Shown piece by piece: positions 1 through 7,245 of a DNA stretch of 64,000 bases. The notes beneath the pieces were generated by a model, which ran no database searches, was not told the origin of the DNA, and saw nothing but the letters and a program-made list of their open reading frames with translations. The DNA comes from Draconibacterium sediminis (GTDB taxonomy: Bacteria > Bacteroidota > Bacteroidia > Bacteroidales > Prolixibacteraceae). Location: contig NZ_JRHC01000004.1 of NCBI RefSeq assembly GCF_000949475.1, forward strand, positions 310,001 through 374,000. The letters run 5' to 3'. Made by a program: the position numbers and the translations under genes. Positions within the stretch are counted from its first letter, which is position 1. Every line of letters begins with the position of its first letter.

Positions 1-1
1 G

Positions 2-544
2 GTGCCGATGCTCAAGCAGAAGATCAGCTGGATAAGTTTTGTGGCCTTACTCATCAGTTTTGTTGGCGTGTTTTTTATTTCGTCGCAGGGAGGATTCAAT
101 GGATTTAGCAACACCAATCCGCTTGGCGTGGCGCTGGCGGTTGGGAGCTCCATACTGTGGTCGTTGTACTGGATATTCAATGTAAAAGACACGCGCGACC
201 AGGTAGTGAAACTCTTTCTCAACTTTGCCATCGGGCTTATCTACCTGACTCCGGTGGTGGCGCTGTTCTCGTCGTTTAAAGTGCATTGGGGCGAAGCATT
301 TATCGCCACCATTTACTCCGGTGTTTTTGAGGTGGGTATTACCTACGTGTTGTGGTTAAAAGCCATGAACCTAACCAATAGCAATGCCAAAATTGGCAAC
401 CTGGTATTTTTTGCACCGTTTCTGTCGCTGGTATTTATTCATCTTATTTTAAAAGAAACCATTTACGTTACCACATTTGTTGGTTTGCTGTTTATTATTT
501 CGGGTGTGCTGGTGCAGCAACTCGACAGGAGAAAACGACGGTGA
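2..544 (+). CDS. EamA/DMT-family transporter, C-terminal part
   Basis: C-terminal 180 residues of an inner-membrane drug/metabolite transporter; the gene is cut by the left edge of the window, so the GTG at base 2 is not its true start. Six hydrophobic segments are visible (about residues 8-30, 40-62, 70-90, 97-122, 130-150, 155-172). The stretch from Ala-Phe-Ile-Ala to Leu-Lys-Glu matches the second EamA repeat, with the usual tyrosine- and alanine-rich helix followed by a helix ending in ...LKE. The family exports or imports small metabolites; the substrate cannot be told. It ends in a lysine/arginine-rich tail. No operon partner is visible downstream, since ruvC has its own promoter-like element. 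Confidence 0.8.
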   Translation: MPMLKQKISWISFVALLISFVGVFFISSQGGFNGFSNTNPLGVALAVGSSILWSLYWIFNVKDTRDQVVKLFLNFAIGLIYLTPVVALFSSFKVHWGEAFIATIYSGVFEVGITYVLWLKAMNLTNSNAKIGNLVFFAPFLSLVFIHLILKETIYVTTFVGLLFIISGVLVQQLDRRKRR

Positions 545-614
545 ATGATGATCTTATGGATTTCGATTATAGATGCCAGAACAACTTTGTGAAACTTAGT
601 GGGGACTTTGAGTG

Positions 615-665
615 CTTTGTGGTAAAATTTTAAACCACAAAGATTCACAAAGGAGGCACGAAGTA
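615..665. repeat. Short CACAAAG-type intergenic repeat with hairpin
   Basis: CTTTGTGGT at 615-623 pairs with ACCACAAAG at 634-642 around an A/T loop. Further CACAAAG-like words follow at about 645-672 at roughly 12-base spacing. It resembles the dispersed CTTTGTG repeats common between Bacteroidota genes. It may act as a weak terminator for the transporter, but there is no T-run. Confidence 0.5.
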
Positions 666-798
666 ACACAAAGAACGATTAACGATCATAGATTGAATAA
701 GCAATTGGCAAATAGCAATAGGCAATCAAAAAACTTTTAATTGAGAAAGTAGTCTAATGTGTTCTATGTGTCTATGTGTTTCAAATAAACAATATCAG

Positions 799-806
799 TA
801 CTTTTG
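799..806 (+). promoter_or_regulatory. Promoter -7 element (TACTTTTG) of ruvC
   Basis: TACTTTTG fits the Bacteroidota -7 consensus TAnnTTTG. Initiation about 7 bases downstream would place the mRNA start near 813, which supports the ATG at 842 rather than the upstream ATG at 776 as the ruvC start. No good -33 TTTG is seen. Confidence 0.5.
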
Positions 807-841
807 CCAGCAGGTTAGCAACAAATTACTATTTTCATCGA

Positions 842-1393
842 ATGGATAAACCGCTTCGTATATTGGGCATCGACCCCGGCACAACGGTAACCGGCTATGG
901 TTTGGTTGAGATTAGAAACAAAAAACCGGTTATTTTGCACATGGGAAACATTACGCCCAAACGATACTCTGATCATTACATGAGACTGAAATATCTGCAC
1001 GAGCGGGCGCTGCACCTGGTAAAAGAATATCGCCCCGATGTAATGGCCATTGAAGCACCCTTTTATGGTAAAAACGTACAGTCGATGTTAAAACTGGGCC
1101 GAGGTCAAGGCGTATTAATGGCCGCCGCACTGATGTTTGATGTGCCGATTCATGAATACGCTCCCTTGCTGGTAAAACAAGCCATAACCGGAATGGGCCG
1201 TGCCTCGAAAGAACAGGTAGCTTATTTCCTGCAAAAAGTGTACGACCTAAAAGACATGGATCAATTGCTCGACGAAACCGATGCTGTGGCGGTGGCCATT
1301 TGTCATTTTATACAAATGAGCAAGCCGCAAAAATCGAAGGAGTATAAAAACTGGGGCGACTTTGTTAAAAAGAATCCCGGTAAAATTAAATAA
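842..1393 (+). CDS. ruvC: Crossover junction endodeoxyribonuclease RuvC
   Basis: Holliday-junction resolvase that nicks four-way DNA junctions symmetrically, working with RuvAB in recombinational repair. 183 residues, typical for RuvC. The RNase H-like fold is recognisable from GIDPGTTVTGYG (catalytic Asp11), MAIEAPFYGKN (catalytic Glu) and DETDAVAVAICH (C-terminal catalytic Asp pair). The open frame extends back to 776, but RuvC proteins begin just before the ILGIDPG strand and a -7 element lies at 799-806, so the ATG at 842 was chosen. It stands alone; the converging malY-like gene ends 3 bases downstream on the other strand. The lysine-rich C-terminal tail is common in this phylum. Confidence 0.95.
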   Translation: MDKPLRILGIDPGTTVTGYGLVEIRNKKPVILHMGNITPKRYSDHYMRLKYLHERALHLVKEYRPDVMAIEAPFYGKNVQSMLKLGRGQGVLMAAALMFDVPIHEYAPLLVKQAITGMGRASKEQVAYFLQKVYDLKDMDQLLDETDAVAVAICHFIQMSKPQKSKEYKNWGDFVKKNPGKIK

Positions 1394-1396
1394 TCC

Positions 1397-2566
1397 CTAT
1401 CCGAAAGCCTTTTCTAAACGATTCAGCGCTTCCTGCAATACACTGCGCGGGCAACCGATATTAAGACGAAGGAAACCATCGCCGCCAATACCAAAACGAC
1501 CACCATCATTTAGCGCCACACCCGCTTTTTCAACGGTGAATTTTGCCAGCTCCTCGTTTTTCATACCGTAATCCGAAAAGTCCATCCAGATGAGGTAAGT
1601 AGCTTCCGGTTTCATTACTTTAACACGCGGCAGCTTTTCCTGAATAAAACTTTCAAGCAGCTGATAGTTGCCCCAAAGGTAATCCAGCAATTGCGCCAGC
1701 CATTCGTCGCCGTGCGTGTAGGCCGCCTCTAATGCTACCGTGCCAAAAATATTACCCATGTGTAAATGCCCTACGCCAATGGTGCGTTCGTAGGCAGCCA
1801 GCTTTCGTTTGTTTGGAATGATAACCAGCGATGAGGTAAGCCCGGCAACATTAAACGTTTTGCTGGGCGCCATACTCACCATACAGTTTTGTGCTACCTC
1901 TTCCGAAAGAGTGGCAAGCGGAATGTGTTTATGACCCTTGTAAATTAAATCGGAATGAATTTCATCCGAAATGATCATGATGTTATTCTCCAGACAAATA
2001 TCTGTCAGGGCAACCAGTTCTTCGCGTGTCCAAACCATACCGCCCGGATTTTGCGGATTACACAGCAGCAGCAGTTTGGTGTTTGCATCGATCTTCGATT
2101 TCAAATCTTCCAGATCGAAAGTATAACGACCGTTTTCCATTTTCAGCGGATTCTGGATCATTTTCCGGTTGGTGCCTTTCACACTGTCGAAAAACGGGAA
2201 ATACACCGGAGGCTGAACGATAACACCGTCGCCCGGTTTCGAAAAACTTTCAATGGCGTAAGTCAGTCCTGCAACAACACCCGGACTGAAAGAGATCCAT
2301 TCTTTTTTGATATCCCACTGATGTCGCCGACTCATCCAATTAATCACCGCCTCGTAATACGAATCGGAACGAAAGGTGTAACCGTAAATCTCGTGTTCGG
2401 CTCGTTCTTTTATTGCATTAACAATAAAATCGGGTGTTTTAAAATCCATGTCGGCTACCCAAAGTGGCAGGGCATCAGCCGAATTAAAAAAACGTTCGAG
2501 GGCATCGTGTTTTAAACAGTTGGTTCCTTTGCGCGGAACTATTTCGTCGAAATCGTATTGTTGCAT
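1397..2566 (-). CDS. MalY/PatB-type PLP-dependent C-S lyase (cystathionine beta-lyase family)
   Basis: Fold-type I pyridoxal-phosphate enzyme of 389 residues. It probably cleaves C-S bonds (cystathionine to homocysteine, pyruvate and ammonia) in the cytoplasm. Visible signatures are PLWVADMDF near the N-terminus, NPQNPGGMVWT at about 170-180, the cofactor-contacting SDEIHSDL at about 200-207, and the Schiff-base lysine K236 in SMAPSKTFNVAGL. FLRLNIGCPR near the C-terminus holds the substrate-carboxylate arginine. Length and motifs match MalY/PatB rather than MetC. Some MalY proteins also act as regulators; nothing here tests that. It converges with ruvC and is followed upstream by comB in the same orientation (47-base gap). 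Confidence 0.9.
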   Translation of the reverse strand: MQQYDFDEIVPRKGTNCLKHDALERFFNSADALPLWVADMDFKTPDFIVNAIKERAEHEIYGYTFRSDSYYEAVINWMSRRHQWDIKKEWISFSPGVVAGLTYAIESFSKPGDGVIVQPPVYFPFFDSVKGTNRKMIQNPLKMENGRYTFDLEDLKSKIDANTKLLLLCNPQNPGGMVWTREELVALTDICLENNIMIISDEIHSDLIYKGHKHIPLATLSEEVAQNCMVSMAPSKTFNVAGLTSSLVIIPNKRKLAAYERTIGVGHLHMGNIFGTVALEAAYTHGDEWLAQLLDYLWGNYQLLESFIQEKLPRVKVMKPEATYLIWMDFSDYGMKNEELAKFTVEKAGVALNDGGRFGIGGDGFLRLNIGCPRSVLQEALNRLEKAFG

Positions 2567-2613
2567 TGTTACAAGGCTTTTGTTATACCTTATTTTATAT
2601 AGGTATAAACAGG

Positions 2614-3303
2614 TTAAATTTTGAGCTTTCGAAGATAATTTAAATCACCAACCTTTTCAACTTTCAATATAAAATCAAAACGGTTTAAATCCATGCACAG
2701 GTGAAAATCGCTTTCGGGCGACCAGTCTTCGGTGGCCGGATCAAAAAAACGGGCACCATCGGTTTCTTTAATCTTTTGTACCATGGTCGCAAAATCGTTT
2801 GGCTGTCCTTCCAGTTCATTTTTTATGTATTCGGCACACAGTGTATCTTCGGCAGTGGGGTAGCTGCAGGCAAAACCCATACAAACCAGCGAAACCTCCT
2901 TCGGATTGGTTTTTCGTATATAATTAATAATAGCACCTGCATTAACAAAGCTGCCTGTAATTATTTCGTCCGCATTTATGGCATTTGCAATTCCCTGCGT
3001 GCCCGAGCTGGTGGTCTGAACCATTGTTTTGGCCGTAATAGCTGCGTCGTTAATATGTGTTGGTGAATTTCCAAAATCAAAACCTTCGGGTTTTCGCTCG
3101 TGTCGTTCGCCTGTTAAAAGGTAATCGGGGTTAGCCTCTTTTAATTGATAAGCTAAATCGATATCGCCCACCGGAATAATGGTTTCGATGCCTTTGTTGA
3201 TAGCATAACAAGCAGTGGAAAATGCCCGTAAAACATCGATAATTATAACTGTTCCTTTTGCTTCTCTGGCTCCTTCAACGAGATGCCGGATATTTATATG
3301 CAT
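2614..3303 (-). CDS. comB: 2-phosphosulfolactate phosphatase (ComB family)
   Basis: Magnesium-dependent acid phosphatase family that converts 2-phosphosulfolactate to sulfolactate in coenzyme M synthesis. Bacteria that lack coenzyme M often keep ComB homologues of unknown role, so the physiological substrate is uncertain. 229 residues. Family motifs are VIIDVLRAFSTACYA near the N-terminus, GERHERKPEGFDFGNSP in the middle, TTSSGTQGI and CMGFACSYPTAEDTLCAEYI. No signal peptide, so cytoplasmic. It lies upstream of the MalY-like gene on the same strand and may be co-transcribed; both touch sulfur metabolism, but the link is only positional. Confidence 0.85.
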   Translation of the reverse strand: MHINIRHLVEGAREAKGTVIIIDVLRAFSTACYAINKGIETIIPVGDIDLAYQLKEANPDYLLTGERHERKPEGFDFGNSPTHINDAAITAKTMVQTTSSGTQGIANAINADEIITGSFVNAGAIINYIRKTNPKEVSLVCMGFACSYPTAEDTLCAEYIKNELEGQPNDFATMVQKIKETDGARFFDPATEDWSPESDFHLCMDLNRFDFILKVEKVGDLNYLRKLKI

Positions 3304-3338
3304 ATTTTACTGTTTATTCACAAATTACTAAAAATTAT

Positions 3339-3380
3339 TTAACATGCTAAAATACAACATGGCATGATAATTGTAAGTCA
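3339..3380 (+). promoter_or_regulatory. Shared upstream box (TTAACATG) before secreted paralogue 1
   Basis: TTAACATG at 3339-3346 is followed about 15 bases later by ATGGCATGATAAT. The same composite box recurs before paralogues 2 and 4, and its TTAACATG part before paralogue 5. It lies about 228 bases before the start codon. Function is inferred only from recurrence. Confidence 0.4.
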
Positions 3381-3493
3381 ATGTGTCTAATCAACATAAA
3401 GCCTTTTAATAAGGGTTTTAGGGAGATGAGTAAAATCGCAAGTTTGCTCCAATGTTAAATTATTTCAACATACTTAATTATTTTAATATGTTA

Positions 3494-3526
3494 TTTGGCA
3501 TGCATGCTGTAAAACATGTATGTTTG
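3494..3526 (+). promoter_or_regulatory. Bacteroidota promoter of paralogue 1
   Basis: TTTG at 3494-3497 (-33) and TATGTTTG at 3519-3526 (-7, consensus TAnnTTTG) are 21 bases apart. The bases between and around them are nearly identical to the promoter of paralogue 2. The predicted 5' leader is about 34 nt. Confidence 0.75.
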
Positions 3527-3566
3527 CAGAGTGATTTTAAAATGAAAACAATTAAAGAAAATAGTT

Positions 3567-4151
3567 ATGAAAACAATTAAATTTTTAACAACAGTAATGG
3601 CGCTGGCAATTGTAGCAGTTGCAACAGCCGTAGAGAAACCGAAAATGGATATCGTGCCTTTGTCTGAAGACAGGGCAGTTGTTTCTATTCTTAATGGTAC
3701 AGAGGCAGTGTTTGAGTTGAGTATTAGTGCTAAAGATGCTGGTTTGGTGTATTATAAGCAAGCGGCAAACCCATCTCTTACTTATCAGAAAATTTTTGAT
3801 TTTAAAAATATTGAAGACGGAGATTATACGATGGATCTTCGTGTGAACGATACACGATTGGTAAGAGACATTAATGTTTCTTCAAAAGGAATTGTAGTGG
3901 GTGAGTCGAAAATGAGAATCGATCCTTACTTTGGGTTTTCAGACAATGTGTTAAAACTTACCTATTTGAATTTCGATCAGGAAAGGTTGAGTTTGAATAT
4001 TTACGATGAGAGCGGTTTGGTATACGAATCGAAATTAGGTCAGGAGTTTAATATTGCAACAGGCTTTGACCTTTCAGCTTTGGCTGCGGGTAAATATGAA
4101 GTGGTTTTGACTTCAATGAGTAATGATTTTTCGTTTAGTTTAGAAAAATAG
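3567..4151 (+). CDS. Secreted two-domain beta-sandwich protein, paralogue 1
   Basis: 194 residues, function not recognised. The N-terminus is a Sec signal peptide (MKT-Lys, hydrophobic core, Ala-rich end near residue 22). The mature part looks like two similar Ig-like/beta-sandwich units. Unit 1 runs from the FELSI strand to a K..DF.....G.YT turn; unit 2 runs from YLNFDQERLSLNIYDESG to DLSALAAGKYEVVL. The last unit resembles the Bacteroidota secretion-associated sandwich fold (xxIYDxxGxxVY...DLSxLxxGxYxV), but there is no clear T9SS tail. It is one of five paralogues here; copy 2 is closest. Each gene has its own promoter and terminator, so they are separate units. Likely periplasmic or surface located. 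Confidence 0.8.
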   Translation: MKTIKFLTTVMALAIVAVATAVEKPKMDIVPLSEDRAVVSILNGTEAVFELSISAKDAGLVYYKQAANPSLTYQKIFDFKNIEDGDYTMDLRVNDTRLVRDINVSSKGIVVGESKMRIDPYFGFSDNVLKLTYLNFDQERLSLNIYDESGLVYESKLGQEFNIATGFDLSALAAGKYEVVLTSMSNDFSFSLEK

Positions 4152-4177
4152 ATCAGAAAATGTTATTGGTTTGAAAA

Positions 4178-4210
4178 GGCTGTCGGAGTTTTCCGGCAGC
4201 CTTTTTTTTG
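4178..4210 (+). terminator. Intrinsic terminator of paralogue 1
   Basis: AAGGCTGTCGGA and TCCGGCAGCCTT form a GC-rich stem with a short loop, followed by a run of T. Confidence 0.85.
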
Positions 4211-4434
4211 TTTTGGAATCCGGTTTTTGCCGGATTTATATTGATATCTGTTTGTGTAGTTGAAGGTGTTCCGGGGCGGTAATTTGTGTGTATTGACAGA
4301 ATTTTGGTGATTTTAGTAGTGGAGCGGCAGTTGTTGGGCTTGGGGTTGTGCAGGGGTTAATGTGTTGCAAATAAAGACTATAAGGTATTTAATCGATTGG
4401 CTTAACTGTTTCCTAAAGAAATGCTAAAATTTGC
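4211..4434. other. Intergenic stretch, nothing recognised
   Basis: Between the terminator of paralogue 1 and the upstream box of paralogue 2. I see no credible reading frame, hairpin or repeat here. Confidence 0.6.
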
Positions 4435-4475
4435 TTAACATGTAAAATCAAAAATGGCACGAAAATTGATATGGG
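4435..4475 (+). promoter_or_regulatory. Shared upstream box (TTAACATG) before paralogue 2
   Basis: TTAACATG at 4435-4442 followed by ATGGCACGAAAATTG, nearly the same as the box at 3339 and a similar distance (about 220 bases) before the start codon. Confidence 0.4.
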
Positions 4476-4588
4476 AGAAATCAATTTCTGTAGAGCTTGT
4501 AAATAAAGGTGTTAAGACATTGTTAACGATCTTCATGTTAAGTCTAATGTTAAATATAATGTAGTTATTTAATTTTTTAAACATGTTG

Positions 4589-4621
4589 TTTGGCATATAT
4601 GCTGTAAAACATGTATGTTTG
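4589..4621 (+). promoter_or_regulatory. Bacteroidota promoter of paralogue 2
   Basis: TTTG at 4589-4592 and TATGTTTG at 4614-4621, spaced 21 bases. The spacer is nearly identical to that at 3498-3518, so the promoter was duplicated with the gene. Confidence 0.75.
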
Positions 4622-4658
4622 TACTGTCATTCAATGTTAAACAAAAAAACGAATGGTT

Positions 4659-5243
4659 ATGAAAACAATTAAATTATTATCTACAGTATTGGCAGTTGCG
4701 ATTGTAGCAGTTGCAACAGCCGTTGAGAAACCGAAAATGAGTGTAACTCCTATGTCAGCCGACAAAGCGGTAGTAACAATTATGAATGAAAATGCATCGT
4801 TGTTCGAGTTGAGCATTCATGCCGAAGATGGTGAGTTGGTTTATTACAAACAAACAACAAAGCCATTAACTTCTTACCAAAAGATCTACGATTTCAAAAA
4901 TCTGGAAAACGGAAACTATACCATGAATCTTCGTGTAAACGACACGCGTTTAATTAAAGATATCGAAGTAGCTTCAAATGGTATTTTTGTTGGCGAGTCG
5001 AAATTAAGAATTGATCCTTTCTTCGCCTTTGCTGATGGTATATTGAAAATGTCTTATTTGAATTTTGATGAGGAGAAACTGAGCTTAAACATTTACGACG
5101 AAAACGGTTTGGTTTACCAATCAGATTTGGGTAAAGAGTTTAATGTAGCTTCCGGATACGACCTTTCAGCACTGAGAGCTGGAAAATACGAAGTGATCCT
5201 GAGTTCTTATAATAATGAATTTACGTTTAGTTTAGAAAAATAG
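4659..5243 (+). CDS. Secreted two-domain beta-sandwich protein, paralogue 2
   Basis: 194 residues counted from the ATG at 4659, chosen because it aligns with the MKTIK start of paralogue 1; an ATG two codons upstream (4653) is possible. The signal peptide and the first mature residues (AVEKPKM) match copy 1 almost exactly, while the rest has diverged in a protein-like way with conserved turns (ENGNYTMNLRVNDTR, YLNFDEEKLSLNIYDENG, DLSALRAGKYEV). This indicates a recent tandem duplication under selection for structure. Own promoter and terminator. No enzymatic motif; a periplasmic or surface structural or binding role is the simplest guess. Confidence 0.8.
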   Translation: MKTIKLLSTVLAVAIVAVATAVEKPKMSVTPMSADKAVVTIMNENASLFELSIHAEDGELVYYKQTTKPLTSYQKIYDFKNLENGNYTMNLRVNDTRLIKDIEVASNGIFVGESKLRIDPFFAFADGILKMSYLNFDEEKLSLNIYDENGLVYQSDLGKEFNVASGYDLSALRAGKYEVILSSYNNEFTFSLEK

Positions 5244-5269
5244 TCAGAAAATGTTATTGGTTTTTTAGA

Positions 5270-5304
5270 TAAGGCTGTCAGAAATTAACTGATGGCCTTT
5301 TTTT
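5270..5304 (+). terminator. Intrinsic terminator of paralogue 2
   Basis: AAGGCTGTCAG pairs imperfectly with CTGATGGCCTT, followed by a run of nine T. It is recognisably related to the terminator of paralogue 1. Confidence 0.75.
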
Positions 5305-5476
5305 TTACCTTTTACTTTTGTTTACCCTAAATATTGATTGATTAAGCGGGTTGTTGAGATCGGTTTTTTTTGTGTTGACCGACGTTACCTTGTTGTTGGT
5401 CGACAAGTTCCAAAATAGCGTAACGAAGGTGCTGTTTTTGTGTCTATTAAGTAAGAAACAATTAAATGAAAAAGTC

Positions 5477-6058
5477 ATGAAAACAAAAGTTTGGGCTGTT
5501 ATAGTCCTGGCATTTCTTGTTGCGGGAGCGGCAAGTGCCACCGAGTTACCAAAAATGAATGTTGTTCAGGTGAAAGAAAACACGGCAATGCTTGCCTATA
5601 GTTTTTCTCACGAAGCACCCTTGCAGGTGAGCCTTACCAGTTTCGACGGTGAGTTGCTATACCACAAGGAAACCGAACATCAGACAGAGTTTAAAAAAAT
5701 GTTCGATTTTTCAGAATTGGGTGATGGTTTGTATTGTATTAGCGTCAACTACGGCAACCAAAGTATAAACCGTGTAGTGAAAGTTGAGGATAAGCAAATT
5801 ATCGTTAGTAGTGCTTCCTTTTGTTACGAGCCCTATTATAAGGTAAATGGAAAAATGGTTAATCTGTCATTTTTAAATACCCGGAATAAACCGGTGTATG
5901 TTAATATATACCAAAACGGAGAACATATTGACGGGTCGAACCTTGGCCGCGATCTGACTATTCAAACCCGCCTGGATTTTAGTCACTTAAAAAGAGGTAC
6001 CTACGAAGTTGTGTTAACCGACTGTGTAAAAGATCATAGATATACGCTAAAACTATAA
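5477..6058 (+). CDS. Secreted two-domain beta-sandwich protein, paralogue 3
   Basis: 193 residues from the ATG at 5477, which gives the same MKT-plus-hydrophobic signal peptide as the other copies; the longer open frame from 5351 has no such logic. The mature start ATELPKM parallels AVEKPKM of copies 1 and 2, but the body is more diverged. The two-unit pattern is kept (FDGELLYHKE...FDFSELGDGLYCISV; LSFLNTRNKPVYVNIYQNGEHI...LDFSHLKRGTYEVVL). Three cysteines occur in the mature part, unlike copies 1 and 2. The upstream region lacks the TTAACATG box and the strong promoter seen for copies 1 and 2, so it may be regulated differently. Confidence 0.75.
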   Translation: MKTKVWAVIVLAFLVAGAASATELPKMNVVQVKENTAMLAYSFSHEAPLQVSLTSFDGELLYHKETEHQTEFKKMFDFSELGDGLYCISVNYGNQSINRVVKVEDKQIIVSSASFCYEPYYKVNGKMVNLSFLNTRNKPVYVNIYQNGEHIDGSNLGRDLTIQTRLDFSHLKRGTYEVVLTDCVKDHRYTLKL

Positions 6059-6124
6059 ATAATGGTGTTTTTAATCTGTAATTGTTAACTCCCTTACTTT
6101 CTTAATCTATAAAACGAAAGTAGC

Positions 6125-6155
6125 AGCTTTGCAAGTTTTTGCAGAGCTTTTTTGT
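6125..6155 (+). terminator. Intrinsic terminator after paralogue 3
   Basis: AGCTTTGCA (6125-6133) pairs with TGCAGAGCT (6140-6148), then a T-rich run. It separates the paralogue cluster from the efflux operon; the 190 bases after it, up to the ABC gene, show no clear promoter match. Confidence 0.6.
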
Positions 6156-6341
6156 TTTTATAAGGTTTGGCTTATTGGTATTATTATGCATCTGCCGGCA
6201 GCAAATTATTTTTTGTAATCATAAAAAATGGAAGAAATCTGCTGAGGAGTGTAATTTAAATCATAAAAGTGCACCAACAATATTAAACGATTTTATGCTT
6301 TGTAAGTCCAAGGCAGTGTTCTCTAAAAATTTTATTGCAAA

Positions 6342-7235
6342 GTGCATATTAAAATAGAAAATTTAAACAAAATCTACAAGGGAGGTAGTTACGCTGTAAA
6401 CAATCTCAACCTTGAAATTCCAAACGGAATGTTTGGCCTTTTGGGGCCAAACGGGGCTGGAAAATCAACCCTTATGCGCATTTTGGTAACTTTAATGAAA
6501 CCAACAAGCGGAAAGGTATATTATAACGACTACGAACTTTCGAAAAACCGGCGCGAAATTCGCTCGATGTTGGGGTATTTGCCCCAGGATTTTAGTTTCT
6601 TCTCGAAGCTGAAAACCTCTGAGTTCCTGGATTATACAGCCCGGTTGGCGGGAATGAAAAGCGGCGCAGCACGCCGAAGTGCGGTTGACCAAATGCTGGA
6701 AGAGGTAGGTTTGTTTGAAGTGCGCGACCGAAATGCAAATAAACTTTCGGGTGGTATGAAACGCCGTTTGGGAATTGCCCAGGCACTGATAAATGATCCG
6801 CAGATTATTATTGTTGATGAGCCTACCACCGGTCTCGATCCCGAAGAACGTATCCGCTTCCGTAACCTGCTTTCAACCATTAGTACCCGCGACGTAATTA
6901 TTATCCTGTCGACACACATTGTGGGCGATATTTCGAGTACCTGCGATAATATGGCATTACTCAACCAGGGGAAACTGGCATTTGCCGGATCGCCCGAGCA
7001 ACTGGTAAAAGAAGCCGAAGGCCATGTTTGGGTTATTGAAGCTACTGAACAGGAATACCTGGAGATAAACGAAAAATACCCTGTAATTTCTACCATCCCA
7101 ATCGACGGAGGCTGGGAGGTGCAGGTTGTTGCCAATGAAATTAACGGTTACCAGGGAAAACCTATGGACCCGAACCTGGAGCACGCTTATGTGCACTTTA
7201 TGGAAAACAAACTAAACCAATGGTCTAACGCTTAA
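6342..7235 (+). CDS. ABC transporter ATP-binding protein (efflux operon gene 1)
   Basis: Cytoplasmic ATPase of 297 residues that powers an ABC-2 type exporter, presumably with the permease encoded 10 bases downstream. Walker A GPNGAGKST at 35-43, Q-loop YLPQ at 79-82, signature LSGGM at 135-139, Walker B IIIVDEP at about 155-161, D-loop GLD, and switch histidine in STHI are all intact. The last 80 residues form an accessory domain. It is clearly related to the ABC module fused to the RND pump later in the operon (same GMFGLLGPNGAGKST, EFLDY and ERIRFRNLL blocks), so one arose from the other or both from one ancestor. First gene of a collinear operon running to 22373. Confidence 0.93.
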   Translation: MHIKIENLNKIYKGGSYAVNNLNLEIPNGMFGLLGPNGAGKSTLMRILVTLMKPTSGKVYYNDYELSKNRREIRSMLGYLPQDFSFFSKLKTSEFLDYTARLAGMKSGAARRSAVDQMLEEVGLFEVRDRNANKLSGGMKRRLGIAQALINDPQIIIVDEPTTGLDPEERIRFRNLLSTISTRDVIIILSTHIVGDISSTCDNMALLNQGKLAFAGSPEQLVKEAEGHVWVIEATEQEYLEINEKYPVISTIPIDGGWEVQVVANEINGYQGKPMDPNLEHAYVHFMENKLNQWSNA

Positions 7236-7245
7236 AACCGGAAAA

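Noticed and set aside
6632-7135. 167-codon minus-strand frame inside the ABC ATPase gene
   Set aside because: Shadow of the ATPase gene; its residues reflect the codon pattern of the opposite strand, and the + strand has all ABC motifs.
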